In this document: one piece after another, positions 25,823-34,246 of the stretch
Layout of the letters: the number at the start of each line of letters is the position of its first letter
How positions within the stretch are numbered: position 1 is the first letter of the stretch
Assembly (NCBI RefSeq): GCF_000429725.1
Contig: NZ_AUCK01000005.1
Location: 116,015 to 180,014, forward strand
Direction: 5' to 3'
Source of the DNA: Alkalicoccus chagannorensis DSM 18086
GTDB lineage: Bacteria > Bacillota > Bacilli > Bacillales > Salisediminibacteriaceae
Length of the DNA: 64,000 nt
Notes under the pieces: generated by a model
The model's input: the letters and a program-made list of their open reading frames with translations, nothing else
What the model was told of the DNA's origin: nothing
Database searches by the model: none
Position numbers and translations under genes: made by a program

Positions 25823-27202
25823 ATGAGTATGGAAGAGATCATGAAGGATTTGATCGAGAGACAAAGGAAGTTTTTTTATGACGGGCATACTAGAGATATT
25901 GCGTTTCGAAAAACGCAGATGCTCAAGCTGAAAAAAGCAGTACAGCATCATGAAGACGAGATAAAAACTGCGCTGAAGAAAGATTTGAACAAAGGGGATT
26001 TCGAAGCGTACTTGACAGAAGTGGGTTTTTTCTACAGCGAGTGGAAAGACCTGTATAAAAACATGGCTTACTGGGCGTCCCCGCAGAAACAGAAGACACC
26101 GGTGACCCACATGGGAAGCAAAAGCTACATAAACAAGGATCCTTACGGGGTTACGCTGGTGATCGGCCCGTGGAACTACCCATTCCAGCTGCTGATGACG
26201 CCGCTTCTCGGCGCTATTGCCGCAGGAAATACGGTCGTGCTGAAACCGTCTGAATATACGCCGTACACGAGCATGGTCATTCGGGATATTATTGCTTCCA
26301 CCTTTCCAGAAGAGTATATCGCGGTTGTCGAAGGGGATGCAGATACGGCGAAGGCGCTCCTGGATCAGAAGCTGGACTATATCTTCTTTACGGGGAGCAG
26401 AGAAACCGGCAGGAAAGTGATGGCGAAAGCAGCGGAGACACTGACGCCGGTGACCCTGGAGCTTGGCGGAAAAAACCCGGCTGTCGTTACAGAAGAGGCC
26501 AACCTGAAGCTTGCAGCCAAACGAATCGTATGGGGGAAATTCCTGAATGCCGGGCAGACGTGTGTTGCGCCGGATTACATTCTCATCCACGAATCGAACC
26601 GGCGCCAGTTCATGAAACTGCTGGTCCAGTACACGAAAAAATACTTCGGTCCGGAAGTGAGAGGGAAACGCTCCTATCCAAAAATCATTTCTGAATCTCA
26701 CGTAGACAGACTTGCCGGTATGCTGGATAAAAACAAAGTCCTTTACGGCGGGGGCTACGACCGTGACAGCCGAAAAATGGAACCGACGATCATGATTGAT
26801 GTGCAGCTTGATGACATGGTGATGGAGGATGAAATTTTCGGTCCGATTCTGCCGATTATTTCTTATCAGTACGAGAGTGAGGTACTCGATATCGTCCGGG
26901 AGCGGCGGAATCCGCTTGCGCTGTATCTCTTTACGGAGAGCAGCGAATCCGAAGAGATGATCATCAACAACCTTTCCTTCGGCGGCGGGTGTATCAATGA
27001 TACCATCATGCATATTACGACGCCGTATCTGCCTTTCGGCGGTGTCGGTGAGAGCGGGCACGGCGCCTATCACGGGAAAGACAGTTTTGATACTTTCACT
27101 CACAAGAAGTCGATTCTGGATCAAACGACCAGGTTTGATCTGCCGATTCGATACAACCCATCTCCCGGCACCATGAAGACGCTCCGTTCCATCTGGGAGT
27201 AG
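25823..27202 (+). CDS. Aldehyde dehydrogenase (class 3-like, YwdH type)
   Basis: A 459-residue NAD(P)-dependent aldehyde dehydrogenase. The conserved PWNYPFQL segment is at 116-123, the general base E213 in LELGGKNPA and the catalytic C247 in GQTCVAPD. The NAD site FTGSRETGRKV is near 189-199. It is of the short class 3 type like Bacillus YwdH, which probably acts on long-chain or aromatic aldehydes. The ATG at 25823 (AGAGGACGTG in front) fits family length; an ORF can be opened 28 codons earlier. The preceding regulator gene points the same way and could control it. Confidence 0.93.
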   Translation: MSMEEIMKDLIERQRKFFYDGHTRDIAFRKTQMLKLKKAVQHHEDEIKTALKKDLNKGDFEAYLTEVGFFYSEWKDLYKNMAYWASPQKQKTPVTHMGSKSYINKDPYGVTLVIGPWNYPFQLLMTPLLGAIAAGNTVVLKPSEYTPYTSMVIRDIIASTFPEEYIAVVEGDADTAKALLDQKLDYIFFTGSRETGRKVMAKAAETLTPVTLELGGKNPAVVTEEANLKLAAKRIVWGKFLNAGQTCVAPDYILIHESNRRQFMKLLVQYTKKYFGPEVRGKRSYPKIISESHVDRLAGMLDKNKVLYGGGYDRDSRKMEPTIMIDVQLDDMVMEDEIFGPILPIISYQYESEVLDIVRERRNPLALYLFTESSESEEMIINNLSFGGGCINDTIMHITTPYLPFGGVGESGHGAYHGKDSFDTFTHKKSILDQTTRFDLPIRYNPSPGTMKTLRSIWE

Positions 27203-27308
27203 TCCCGGGTGCCTTGGAGGGGCTGGCACATGCCTCGTGGCGGTCGGGTACGTCGATCGGAGCCATGCCGCCGTCTCCTTGTATGAAAACGTGTACTTTC
27301 CTATCCTG

Positions 27309-27350
27309 TAAAAAAGAGGCCCTTCCCATTATGGGGAGGGCCTCTTTGAT
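27309..27350. terminator. Terminator between aldehyde dehydrogenase and photolyase operon
   Basis: AAAGAGGCCCTTCCCAT pairs with a GGGGAGGGCCTCTTT arm around a short loop. On the minus strand it is followed by six T, so it mainly ends the minus operon finishing at 27379. Confidence 0.8.
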
Positions 27351-27378
27351 TACTGCTTCTTGTCCCATCTTGATCTGG

Positions 27379-27687
27379 TCAGGAACGGCTGCGCTGGTTT
27401 TTCTTCTCCGGCGGCCGGTCTTTCTCATTGAAGAGAAAACGGTTCATTTTCATAATCAGCCTGAAAATCACCGGCATGAGAATCCATACAATGAACAGCA
27501 TCAGCAGACCGTAGGTGAAGGCGAACGCCGGACCGCTCTGAACAAGGTAGCTGACAAAAAACACCGGACTGGCAGCAGCCGGGAAAAAGAAGATGACAGC
27601 GGTGACCCAGTAATACAGCCGCAGGCTGGCGTCCGCCGGGACAGGACCGTACAGTTTTGAAAACAATGGTTCCAGGAGCCCTTTCAC
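27379..27687 (-). CDS. Small two- or three-helix membrane protein, function unknown
   Basis: About 102 residues with two strong hydrophobic stretches (YYWVTAVIFFFPAAASPVFF and AFTYGLLMLFIVWILMPVIF) and a basic C-terminal tail. I do not recognise a family. GTG at 27687 has AAGGAG eight bases upstream; the GTG nine bases earlier overlaps the ribosome site and is unlikely. It is the third gene of the photolyase-acetyltransferase operon, 26 bases after the acetyltransferase. Confidence 0.65.
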   Translation of the reverse strand: MKGLLEPLFSKLYGPVPADASLRLYYWVTAVIFFFPAAASPVFFVSYLVQSGPAFAFTYGLLMLFIVWILMPVIFRLIMKMNRFLFNEKDRPPEKKNQRSRS

Positions 27688-27713
27688 GTATCCCACTCCT
27701 TTCCTTCGAGCAT

Positions 27714-28898
27714 TTAGAAAAAGTCGTATATAAAGGTGGACTGCGTTGGAAGCGACTCGTCCAACATCCGTGCAGCTTCACGATCTCCGTGAATAACTCC
27801 TTCATCCCATAATTGTACTGCAGACTGTGCCCCCATGACAATTGCAGAGAGCGGTTGAATGGACAGCTCCAGCTGTGTATCCGTCCCGGTGTCAGAAGGG
27901 GAGGTCTCCCCGGATGGCGTGAAGGCCAGGTCTGTTCCTTCTTCCATTGATTTCATCTGATAGGTGCCAGCATTCCAGGCACAGAAAGAATCTTCCACCT
28001 GCAGCGTCAGCGATCTGCCGGCCGGCAGCTGGACTGGCAGTTTGGCGAGAAGAGCAGGGGCATTGACGATGCGGCACATAAAATAAGACTGGGTGTTCCT
28101 TATCACCTTTGGATCATGGAGGAGGTATGGAACATGACTGTGCGCCGGCAGTCGGAGAGAAACCGTTTTTGCCATGGAATCGTGATTCGTGATAAACGCA
28201 AAGAGACCTTTTCTCGCGTCAGGATCCAGCCATACGAGCTCCTGGATATCCATGTGATTCTCTTTCATGTGATAGAGCAGATACCCACGTACCTCTCCTC
28301 CCCGGAAGTAGGCAGCTGCCATGCCCGTCTTTCGGCGGAAAACCGATTTTTTCCACCATTCCGGTGTTCTGTCGATGGTGCCATTATAGCGGGAAGCCCA
28401 AGTACGGTACACCTTTTCCAAAGTCGGGTTATCCGGAGTGACCCGATGACACACACCTTCGTGCGTTTCCCGCGGAGGCAGCTGCTCCCGCTGCAGTGTC
28501 AGCGTCTCCTGATCGGCAAAGAGCTCGTAGCCGAAACGGCGGTAAAAGGGGATGGAAAACGGGAAGAGAAAGGAGAGGTACTGTCCCTCCTGATACATCT
28601 CTTCAAGCGCGTGCTTCAGCAGCTTGGAAATGATGCCCTGCCGCCGGTATTCCGGCCAGCTGGCTACTCCTGAAACGCCCCCGGACGGAATCGAGGCGCC
28701 ATATAAAAAATGGTGCAGCGGAAGTACGGTCAATTTGGCGAGAATGTCTTTGTCCGCTTCCGCCACCCACGTCTCTGCAGGGTTCATTTCTGTTTTCCGC
28801 TGCCGTCGTTCTTCTTCCGTCATCTGGTGCTGGAAAGCGAAGGCAGACAAATCCAGGATCTTGTCTGCCTCGCCCGGCTTCATTTTCCGGATGATCAT
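27714..28898 (-). CDS. Eis-type GNAT N-acetyltransferase
   Basis: A 394-residue three-domain protein. The N-terminal GNAT domain carries the acetyl-CoA loop VASWPEYRRQGIISKLL (about 79-95) and the FYRRFGYELF segment near 118. A second GNAT-like domain and a C-terminal SCP2-like domain (about 290-394) follow, as in Eis proteins that acetylate amines, including aminoglycosides in some bacteria. The native substrate is unknown. Its ATG overlaps the photolyase stop by four bases, which couples the two genes. No fusion or truncation is seen. Confidence 0.88.
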   Translation of the reverse strand: MIIRKMKPGEADKILDLSAFAFQHQMTEEERRQRKTEMNPAETWVAEADKDILAKLTVLPLHHFLYGASIPSGGVSGVASWPEYRRQGIISKLLKHALEEMYQEGQYLSFLFPFSIPFYRRFGYELFADQETLTLQREQLPPRETHEGVCHRVTPDNPTLEKVYRTWASRYNGTIDRTPEWWKKSVFRRKTGMAAAYFRGGEVRGYLLYHMKENHMDIQELVWLDPDARKGLFAFITNHDSMAKTVSLRLPAHSHVPYLLHDPKVIRNTQSYFMCRIVNAPALLAKLPVQLPAGRSLTLQVEDSFCAWNAGTYQMKSMEEGTDLAFTPSGETSPSDTGTDTQLELSIQPLSAIVMGAQSAVQLWDEGVIHGDREAARMLDESLPTQSTFIYDFF

Positions 28899-30334
28899 GT
28901 TTCATCCTCTCCTTTGAACATCGCAATCGCTCTTTTCCGCTCGATTTTATGGTCCACGCTCGGCTCCGGATAGTCTGAACCGATGATGCAGCCGGCTTCT
29001 TCCTGCTGCTGGCGGGACATCGTGTGAGGCTCATGAATGTATTTTTTGGGGACGTCCGCTAGTTCCGGCACGTATTTTTTTACGAACGTGCCGTCCGGAT
29101 CGAAGCGTTCGCCCTGACGGATTGGGCTGAACACCCGGAAGTACGGGACGGCATCTGTTCCCGTTGAGGCTGCCCACTGCCAGCCGCCGATGTTGGATCC
29201 GGGATCATGGTCAATCAATTTCTGCGCAAAATACGCTTCACCGAGACGCCAGTCTATCTGATAATCCTTGGTGAGGAAGGAGGCAGTAATCATCCGCAGC
29301 CGGTTGTGCATCCAGCCGATGCTGTTCAGCTGGCGCATGCCCGCATCCACGATGGGAAAGCCGGTACGGCCTTCCTTCCAGCGCTGCAGGAGATCATCAT
29401 CATAGCGCCATGGGAGGCTGCGGTATTTCTCTTGAAACTCTTTCGTCTCTGTCTCCGGGAAATGGTGAAGAATCATCGTGTAGAAGTCGCGCCAGGCGAG
29501 CTCTTTGATGAACGTTTCCGGACCGGGCTTGGATGTTTTCTGCCGAAAGCTGTCTGCGGCAGTATAGACCCTGCGGGCGGAGAGGGCACCGGTTCTCAAG
29601 TAGGGGGAGAGGCGGCTCGTTCCTGCTTTTTCCGGCAGATCCCGCATGTCGTGGTAATCTGGGAGCACACTTCTGCAGAAAGATTCGAGCCTCTTTTTCC
29701 CTTCTTCCTCTCCGAGCCTTTTCCAGTCTGAGGAGCAGCGCGCGAGCACGTCGTCGAAGGCATGTTCTGCTTCGGCGTCCAGTGCTTTGGTACGGCTCTG
29801 TCTCTCTCCGATATCTTCCGGCTTCACCCAGGCAAGGGCCGGCTTGTTTGCCTGCATCCAGCTCCGGGAATAAGGGGTATATACTTTGTAGGGAGTGCCC
29901 TCTTTCGTGAGAATCTCTTCAGGTTGATGTACATAATTGCCGGCCGTATGTTCGAGCGCAGCGCCGTGCTTTTGTATGACAGCGGCTGCCTGTGCATCCC
30001 TTTCGGCAGCAAAAGAGGTGTATTCTCGCGCACAGAAGATGGTCTGGATGGACCCTGCGCGTTCGAACAGGGTCTCAAACGCCTCTTCGACGGACCCGTG
30101 CAGCAGATGAAGCCTGCACCCATGGTCTCTGCACTGGGAAGCAAACGCAGCGACGGTCTGAAAAAAATAATCGCTGCTGATATCAATATGGGACGTAAAG
30201 TCAGGATGGAGATGAAAAAAGAAAAGGATCTCTCCATGATGTTCTTCCGCGTTATTCCAGGCCGCTTCGACAGCTGGATTGTCATCGAAACGAAAGTCGT
30301 TCCGGAACCAGACCGCGGTTGTATGATTGGTCAT
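28895..30334 (-). CDS. phr: Deoxyribodipyrimidine photolyase (cryptochrome/photolyase family)
   Basis: A 479-residue light-driven repair enzyme for pyrimidine dimers. The N-terminal alpha/beta antenna domain starts with AVWFRNDFRFDDNPAVEAAW. The FAD-binding C-terminal half has TSRLSPYLRTGALSARRVY, ELAWRDFY, PIVDAGMRQLNSIGWMHNR and LIDHDPGSNIGGWQWAASTG (each shortened here from longer conserved runs). The Trp residues of the electron-transfer chain are plausible within this region. The ATG at 30334 has CTGGAGG eight bases upstream. It heads an operon with the Eis-type gene and the small membrane protein. Confidence 0.95.
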   Translation of the reverse strand: MTNHTTAVWFRNDFRFDDNPAVEAAWNNAEEHHGEILFFFHLHPDFTSHIDISSDYFFQTVAAFASQCRDHGCRLHLLHGSVEEAFETLFERAGSIQTIFCAREYTSFAAERDAQAAAVIQKHGAALEHTAGNYVHQPEEILTKEGTPYKVYTPYSRSWMQANKPALAWVKPEDIGERQSRTKALDAEAEHAFDDVLARCSSDWKRLGEEEGKKRLESFCRSVLPDYHDMRDLPEKAGTSRLSPYLRTGALSARRVYTAADSFRQKTSKPGPETFIKELAWRDFYTMILHHFPETETKEFQEKYRSLPWRYDDDLLQRWKEGRTGFPIVDAGMRQLNSIGWMHNRLRMITASFLTKDYQIDWRLGEAYFAQKLIDHDPGSNIGGWQWAASTGTDAVPYFRVFSPIRQGERFDPDGTFVKKYVPELADVPKKYIHEPHTMSRQQQEEAGCIIGSDYPEPSVDHKIERKRAIAMFKGEDET

Positions 30335-30424
30335 GTACAGCACCTCCAGGTTTACTTAGCTGCCGCAGCAGATACGACATCTATACTTTTACTCATTTCC
30401 GAAAAAGAACGGGAGGAAACCTCA

Positions 30425-31780
30425 TTGACGAAACAGAAACAGATTCATGACGTGATTGGTGTCGGGATCGGTCCTGCCAACCTGGGCCTTGCAGCGCTGC
30501 TGCATCCCGTAGAAGAGATCGATGCGCTCTTTTTTGATGAAACCCCTGCATTCCAGTGGCATCCTGGGATGCTGCTGGAAGGATCAGATCTGCAGGTGCC
30601 TTTTCTGGCAGATCTGGTTACTTTTGCCGATCCGACCAGCCCGTTTACGTTTTTAAATTATATTCATAAGCAGGGCCGGATGCATGCCTTTTTCTTCTTC
30701 AACCGGTTCGACATTCCACGACGGGAATATAACGACTATGCCAAGTGGACGGCGGATCAGCTTCCGGAATGCCGATTCGGGAAAAAGGTCGTGGGTGCAG
30801 AGGATAAAGAGACGTATTATGAAGTCGTAATCGAAGACCGGGAGACGAAGGTCGAAGAACGATACTATGCCCGCCACCTTGTTGTAGGCACAGGGACGAA
30901 GCCGAACGTTCCTGAGCACCTGCAGGGATTTCCCGCCGAAGATGTGCTTCATACAAGCCAGTACCTCTTTCATGAAGACAGCGTCCTCGAAGCGGATGAT
31001 GTCCTGATCGCCGGCTCGGGCCAAAGCGCGGCCGAAGTGTTCCTGGAGCAGCTTCAAAAGCAGAAGAACGGCCGTCCGAAGCTCCATTGGTATACCCGGT
31101 CTCCTGGTTTTTTTCAGCTGGAAGCAGGAAAATTAGGTCAGGAGGTGTTTTCGCCTGACTACGTTGATTATTATCATGCGCTGCCTTTGGAAAAAAGACT
31201 GGCAGAACTGCCGAACCTGACTTCGCTTCGCAACGGGGTTGAACAGTCGACACTGCATCAAATTTATGATCTGCTTTATCATCGTACGGTAGGCACAGGG
31301 GAAGAGTGTGCCGTGATCCAGCCGAATACGGAGGTAGAAGCGATCGAAAGAAAAGGGGGGCGTTACGTGGTGACGTGCCGGCAGAAACAGGAGGAGACGG
31401 TATTTACCAGGGAGGTGGATAACGTGATCCTCGGCACCGGGTATAAGCCGGATATCCCCGGCTGGTATCAGAAGATCCTGGACGATGCCGTGTATGAAGA
31501 CGAAGATAAGCAGTACCCAGCCGTGGAGCGGGGCTTTGCGCTGCAGTTCAAGGATGAACGCCGGCATGCGGTCTATCCATTGACCGACCTCGTGCATAGT
31601 CATGGGGCAGGCGCGACCAACTTGGCGCTCTCGGTTCACCGGAACACGGTGATCATTAACCAGATAGCCGGGCGGACGGTGTATGAAGACCAGCGCGATA
31701 CGATCTTTCAACAGTTTTCGGCTGCTGGCAGAGGCAGTGTTCTTCAGAAAGGACCAGGTTCATACAACGACGAAGCGTAA
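30425..31780 (+). CDS. Siderophore-type N6-lysine/N5-ornithine hydroxylase family enzyme
   Basis: A 451-residue flavin monooxygenase of the IucD/SidA/PvdA family, which N-hydroxylates lysine or ornithine in hydroxamate siderophore synthesis. The FAD motif GVGIGPANLGLA is at 12-23, the substrate region PFLADLVTFADPTSPFTFL near 58-76, the NADPH motif IAGSGQSAAE near 199, and the C-terminal family motif GTGYKP near 339. The start is TTG at 30425, shown by GGGAGGAAACCTCA just upstream; the longer ORF opening at 29762 runs antisense through the photolyase. No siderophore synthetase gene lies in the window, which is unusual. Promoter region is shared with phr. Confidence 0.88.
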   Translation: MTKQKQIHDVIGVGIGPANLGLAALLHPVEEIDALFFDETPAFQWHPGMLLEGSDLQVPFLADLVTFADPTSPFTFLNYIHKQGRMHAFFFFNRFDIPRREYNDYAKWTADQLPECRFGKKVVGAEDKETYYEVVIEDRETKVEERYYARHLVVGTGTKPNVPEHLQGFPAEDVLHTSQYLFHEDSVLEADDVLIAGSGQSAAEVFLEQLQKQKNGRPKLHWYTRSPGFFQLEAGKLGQEVFSPDYVDYYHALPLEKRLAELPNLTSLRNGVEQSTLHQIYDLLYHRTVGTGEECAVIQPNTEVEAIERKGGRYVVTCRQKQEETVFTREVDNVILGTGYKPDIPGWYQKILDDAVYEDEDKQYPAVERGFALQFKDERRHAVYPLTDLVHSHGAGATNLALSVHRNTVIINQIAGRTVYEDQRDTIFQQFSAAGRGSVLQKGPGSYNDEA

Positions 31781-31901
31781 CGAGACCTTTTGTCGGGAAC
31801 GGCGGGCGGCGCAGGCTTGCTGCGGGAAGAAAGGGGACGTCTTTCTTCCCTTAGAGCGTTTGAAGCTGTCGCCCCGGATGAGAGCGCATACATGATGATC
31901 A

Positions 31902-31949
31902 ACTAAAAAACCGCTTCTTTCCGCCCGCAGGGAAAGAAGCGGTTTCCTG
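31902..31949 (-). terminator. Hairpin terminator downstream of acylphosphatase
   Basis: AAACCGCTTCTTTCC pairs with GGAAAGAAGCGGTTT around GCCCGCAG. On the minus strand it is followed by TTTTTT. It also lies 120 bases after the hydroxylase stop, though the plus-side T-run is short. Confidence 0.7.
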
Positions 31950-32067
31950 AAACGAACGGCCAGGAGGAGGCCGCGGTGTGCCGTTTCGATCAGCAGGTGC
32001 TCGGCCCTTTTCGTGCAGGGTTCATGAACTGCTGCTTCGTTCCTGGCACTTCGTTGGAATCGGGAGG

Positions 32068-32343
32068 CTAGTCGTGCCGGATGCGGAAACTTTTTTCCGA
32101 GTTGACGGTATCGATATCCAGTGGGATGACGTCATCCACTTGAGCCGGATACCGTGCTTTCGCCAGCGCGGAAATAAACGCGTGCAGGTTCTCCTCTTCT
32201 CCCTGCGCTTCTGCACGTACGCTGCCGTCCAGTTCATTCCGGACCCAGCCTGTCAGGTCATGGTGCTTTGCCTCCATTTGGGCAAAGTAACGAAAGCCGA
32301 CGCCCTGTACCTTGCCGGTTACAGTAATGTCGTATCGTTTCAT
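32068..32343 (-). CDS. acyP: Acylphosphatase
   Basis: A 91-residue enzyme that hydrolyses acyl phosphates. The signature VQGVGFRYFAQ holds the phosphate-binding Arg18, and the catalytic Asn36 is in GWVRNELDGSV. Length and fold motif are typical. It lies divergently from plsC with 111 bases between the starts. The ribosome site is GGCGGTGATCC. Physiological role of bacterial acylphosphatases is poorly known. Confidence 0.95.
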   Translation of the reverse strand: MKRYDITVTGKVQGVGFRYFAQMEAKHHDLTGWVRNELDGSVRAEAQGEEENLHAFISALAKARYPAQVDDVIPLDIDTVNSEKSFRIRHD

Positions 32344-32454
32344 TGCAGGATCACCGCCTTCACGTATTTGTCGCTTCTCTTTTCCCTGCAGGGCTTGTTT
32401 TTACACCTCCATTGTTTCTATAATGAGGAGCGGAATTCTACGTGAAGGTTTGTG

Positions 32455-33195
32455 ATGCCCATGATTCGAACAGTAGTATGGTTTACGTATTTCTCTTTGT
32501 ATCTTCTTTTTATCAGCCCGGGGCTGATCAAGGCGCGTTTGATTAAGGATGAGCAGAAGCGGGCGGCCTTTGTTCATAAACATGCCGTCCGCTGGTCGTC
32601 TTCGCTCATCCGGCTGGCCGGAGGGAAGGTGACTGTTTCCGGCAGCAGTCAGATACCGGAAGGGCCGGTCCTGTTCGTCAGCTGCCATGAAGGAAACTTT
32701 GATATTCCCGTTCTGCTCTCCAGCACTGGCAGAAAAACAGGATTTATCTCGAAAGTGGAGGTAGGGAAAATTCCGCTCATCAGCGGCTGGATGCAGCAGC
32801 TGGACTGTGTTTTTCTCGATCGAGCCGACCGCCGTCAGGCAGTCAGGGCCATGAGGGAAGGCGCGGAAAAGCTGAAGCAGGGAAGCAGCCTGGTTGTCTT
32901 TCCTGAAGGGACCCGCAACAAAGGTGGCGAAATGGGGCAGTTTAAAAAAGGCAGCTTCAAACTGGCGGAAATGAGCGGCTGTACGATTGTCCCCATAGCG
33001 ATTACAGGAACAAGCAGCATGATGGAGCAGCACGGAAAACGAATCCACCCCGGCAGCGTCCAGGTGACGTTCGGCGCTCCAATCACACTCCATCAAGAGA
33101 AAAAAGTGAAGCTGGAGGAGCTGGCTGCAGTCACCGAATCCGCAGTAGCAGATCTCCGGCGGACGAACCTGCAGCAGGAAGAGAGGCAGCAGTAG
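32455..33195 (+). CDS. 1-acyl-sn-glycerol-3-phosphate acyltransferase (PlsC family)
   Basis: A 246-residue membrane-associated acyltransferase that adds the second acyl chain to lysophosphatidate. The catalytic HX4D motif is H78-D83 (HEGNFD), followed by the FLDRADRR loop near 120, FPEGTRNKGG near 149 and the VPIAITG segment. An N-terminal hydrophobic helix (about 5-25) anchors it. The start codon could be GTG 32452, ATG 32455 or ATG 32461; ATG 32455 is chosen with GAAGG a few bases upstream. Its exact paralogue identity within PlsC proteins is not resolved. Confidence 0.9.
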   Translation: MPMIRTVVWFTYFSLYLLFISPGLIKARLIKDEQKRAAFVHKHAVRWSSSLIRLAGGKVTVSGSSQIPEGPVLFVSCHEGNFDIPVLLSSTGRKTGFISKVEVGKIPLISGWMQQLDCVFLDRADRRQAVRAMREGAEKLKQGSSLVVFPEGTRNKGGEMGQFKKGSFKLAEMSGCTIVPIAITGTSSMMEQHGKRIHPGSVQVTFGAPITLHQEKKVKLEELAAVTESAVADLRRTNLQQEERQQ

Positions 33196-33208
33196 CCGAT
33201 ACTGCTCT

Positions 33209-33255
33209 ATAGACGGAAGGCCCTCCCCAGGATTTGGGGAGGGCCTTCCGTCTAT
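33209..33255. terminator. Long perfect hairpin between plsC and the YczE-like gene
   Basis: Two 21-base arms are perfectly complementary around a five-base loop. There is no T-run on either side, so it may work as a transcript end in both directions by stability alone, or mark processing. Confidence 0.6.
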
Positions 33256-33317
33256 GGACATCGTATCTGTGCCTGCTGTAGATTCCTTCTTCGTATCCTC
33301 CAGTCGTTCCAGTTACG

Positions 33318-33947
33318 TTACCACGAGGAAGCGGTCTTGGCTGTGATGCCTTGATATAGTGCACTGATGGGCCGGTGCAGCAGCTGAATCAGCGGGCCGA
33401 TCCCGAACGCGATGAGCAGTGTGCCGACACCGATCGGCCCGCTCAAGGCGAGTGCAGCAAAAAGCATCGTGACTTCAAGAAAGGTTTTAGAAAAAGCGAG
33501 GCTTTTTCCGGTCAGCGTATGGAAAACGATCATCGCCTGGTCAATTGGATTTCGGGCAAAAGAAGACTGCAGATACGACGCGATGCCGGCCGCACAGATC
33601 AAAATGCCGCTGCTCATGATCAGCACCCGCAGAAGCAGCATATCGGGAGAAAATCCGGCCAATACAATCAGCAGCCACGTATCGATGAAAATACCGATGA
33701 GAAACATGGTGATGAGCGCGGAAAAATCCGGGAGTTTTCGGAGCAGCGCGCCGTTGATCAGAATGAGCAGAAAACCGATGAGAAACGTCCAGCTGCCTAC
33801 GGTCAGTCCAAACTGCTGCGTTAATCCGACAAAAAAGGCATCCCACGGCCCGGCGCCGAGGTCGGCGGTAATAATCAAGCTGATGCCGAAGCTTAAAGCG
33901 ACTAGACCTGTAAGGTAAAAGAGAGAAGTGATCAGATTGTTTTTCAT
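33318..33947 (-). CDS. YczE/YitT-type membrane protein
   Basis: A 209-residue integral membrane protein with about five hydrophobic segments. The N-terminal SFGISLIITADLGAGPWDAF text is the hallmark of the YczE/YyaS/YitT group. Function is not settled for the family, though some members sit near transport or antibiotic genes. The ATG at 33947 follows AAGGATGCTCAACC. The upstream ORF extension runs into low-quality sequence and is not used. Gene stands alone. Confidence 0.85.
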   Translation of the reverse strand: MKNNLITSLFYLTGLVALSFGISLIITADLGAGPWDAFFVGLTQQFGLTVGSWTFLIGFLLILINGALLRKLPDFSALITMFLIGIFIDTWLLIVLAGFSPDMLLLRVLIMSSGILICAAGIASYLQSSFARNPIDQAMIVFHTLTGKSLAFSKTFLEVTMLFAALALSGPIGVGTLLIAFGIGPLIQLLHRPISALYQGITAKTASSW

Positions 33948-34176
33948 GGTTGAGCATCCTTCTGGCGCATCTGGCGCATGATTTACGAGGGAGAAAGCAG
34001 GGTTCGCCGGCACGTTTGAACGCGGCTCTCCTTCGACCCTGAAAGACAACGTCTAATAAAGGGCCGGAAGGAGCAGTATCCACCGTACAGGCATGCTGTG
34101 GTGCTGCTTTCCTCACTTGTCACATCATACCATAGGCGGGACGAAAAAACAGGAGCCGCAGCTGAAAAGGGAAGAC

Positions 34177-34205
34177 TGTACAAACGAGCAGAAACAAAGT
34201 AAAAT
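34177..34205 (+). promoter_or_regulatory. SigA-type promoter of the SCP2 gene
   Basis: TGTACA, a 17-base spacer and TAAAAT. The FadR-type box begins two bases after the -10. Confidence 0.6.
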
Positions 34206-34206
34206 A

Positions 34207-34224
34207 TGAATGAATAGTCATTCA
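34207..34224 (+). promoter_or_regulatory. FadR (YsiA)-type operator
   Basis: TGAATGAATAGTCATTCA is an 18-base near-perfect palindrome identical to the consensus TGAATGANTANTCATTCA of the B. subtilis TetR-family repressor FadR. It covers the start-site region of the promoter at 34177-34205, where a bound repressor would block transcription. FadR releases DNA when long-chain acyl-CoA binds. Confidence 0.85.
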
Positions 34225-34246
34225 TCATTAAAGGAGGAAGGTCCGC

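Noticed and set aside
29762..30424. Long N-terminal extension of the siderophore-type hydroxylase ORF
   Set aside because: The extension runs antisense through the photolyase; a TTG with a strong ribosome site at 30425 matches the family start.
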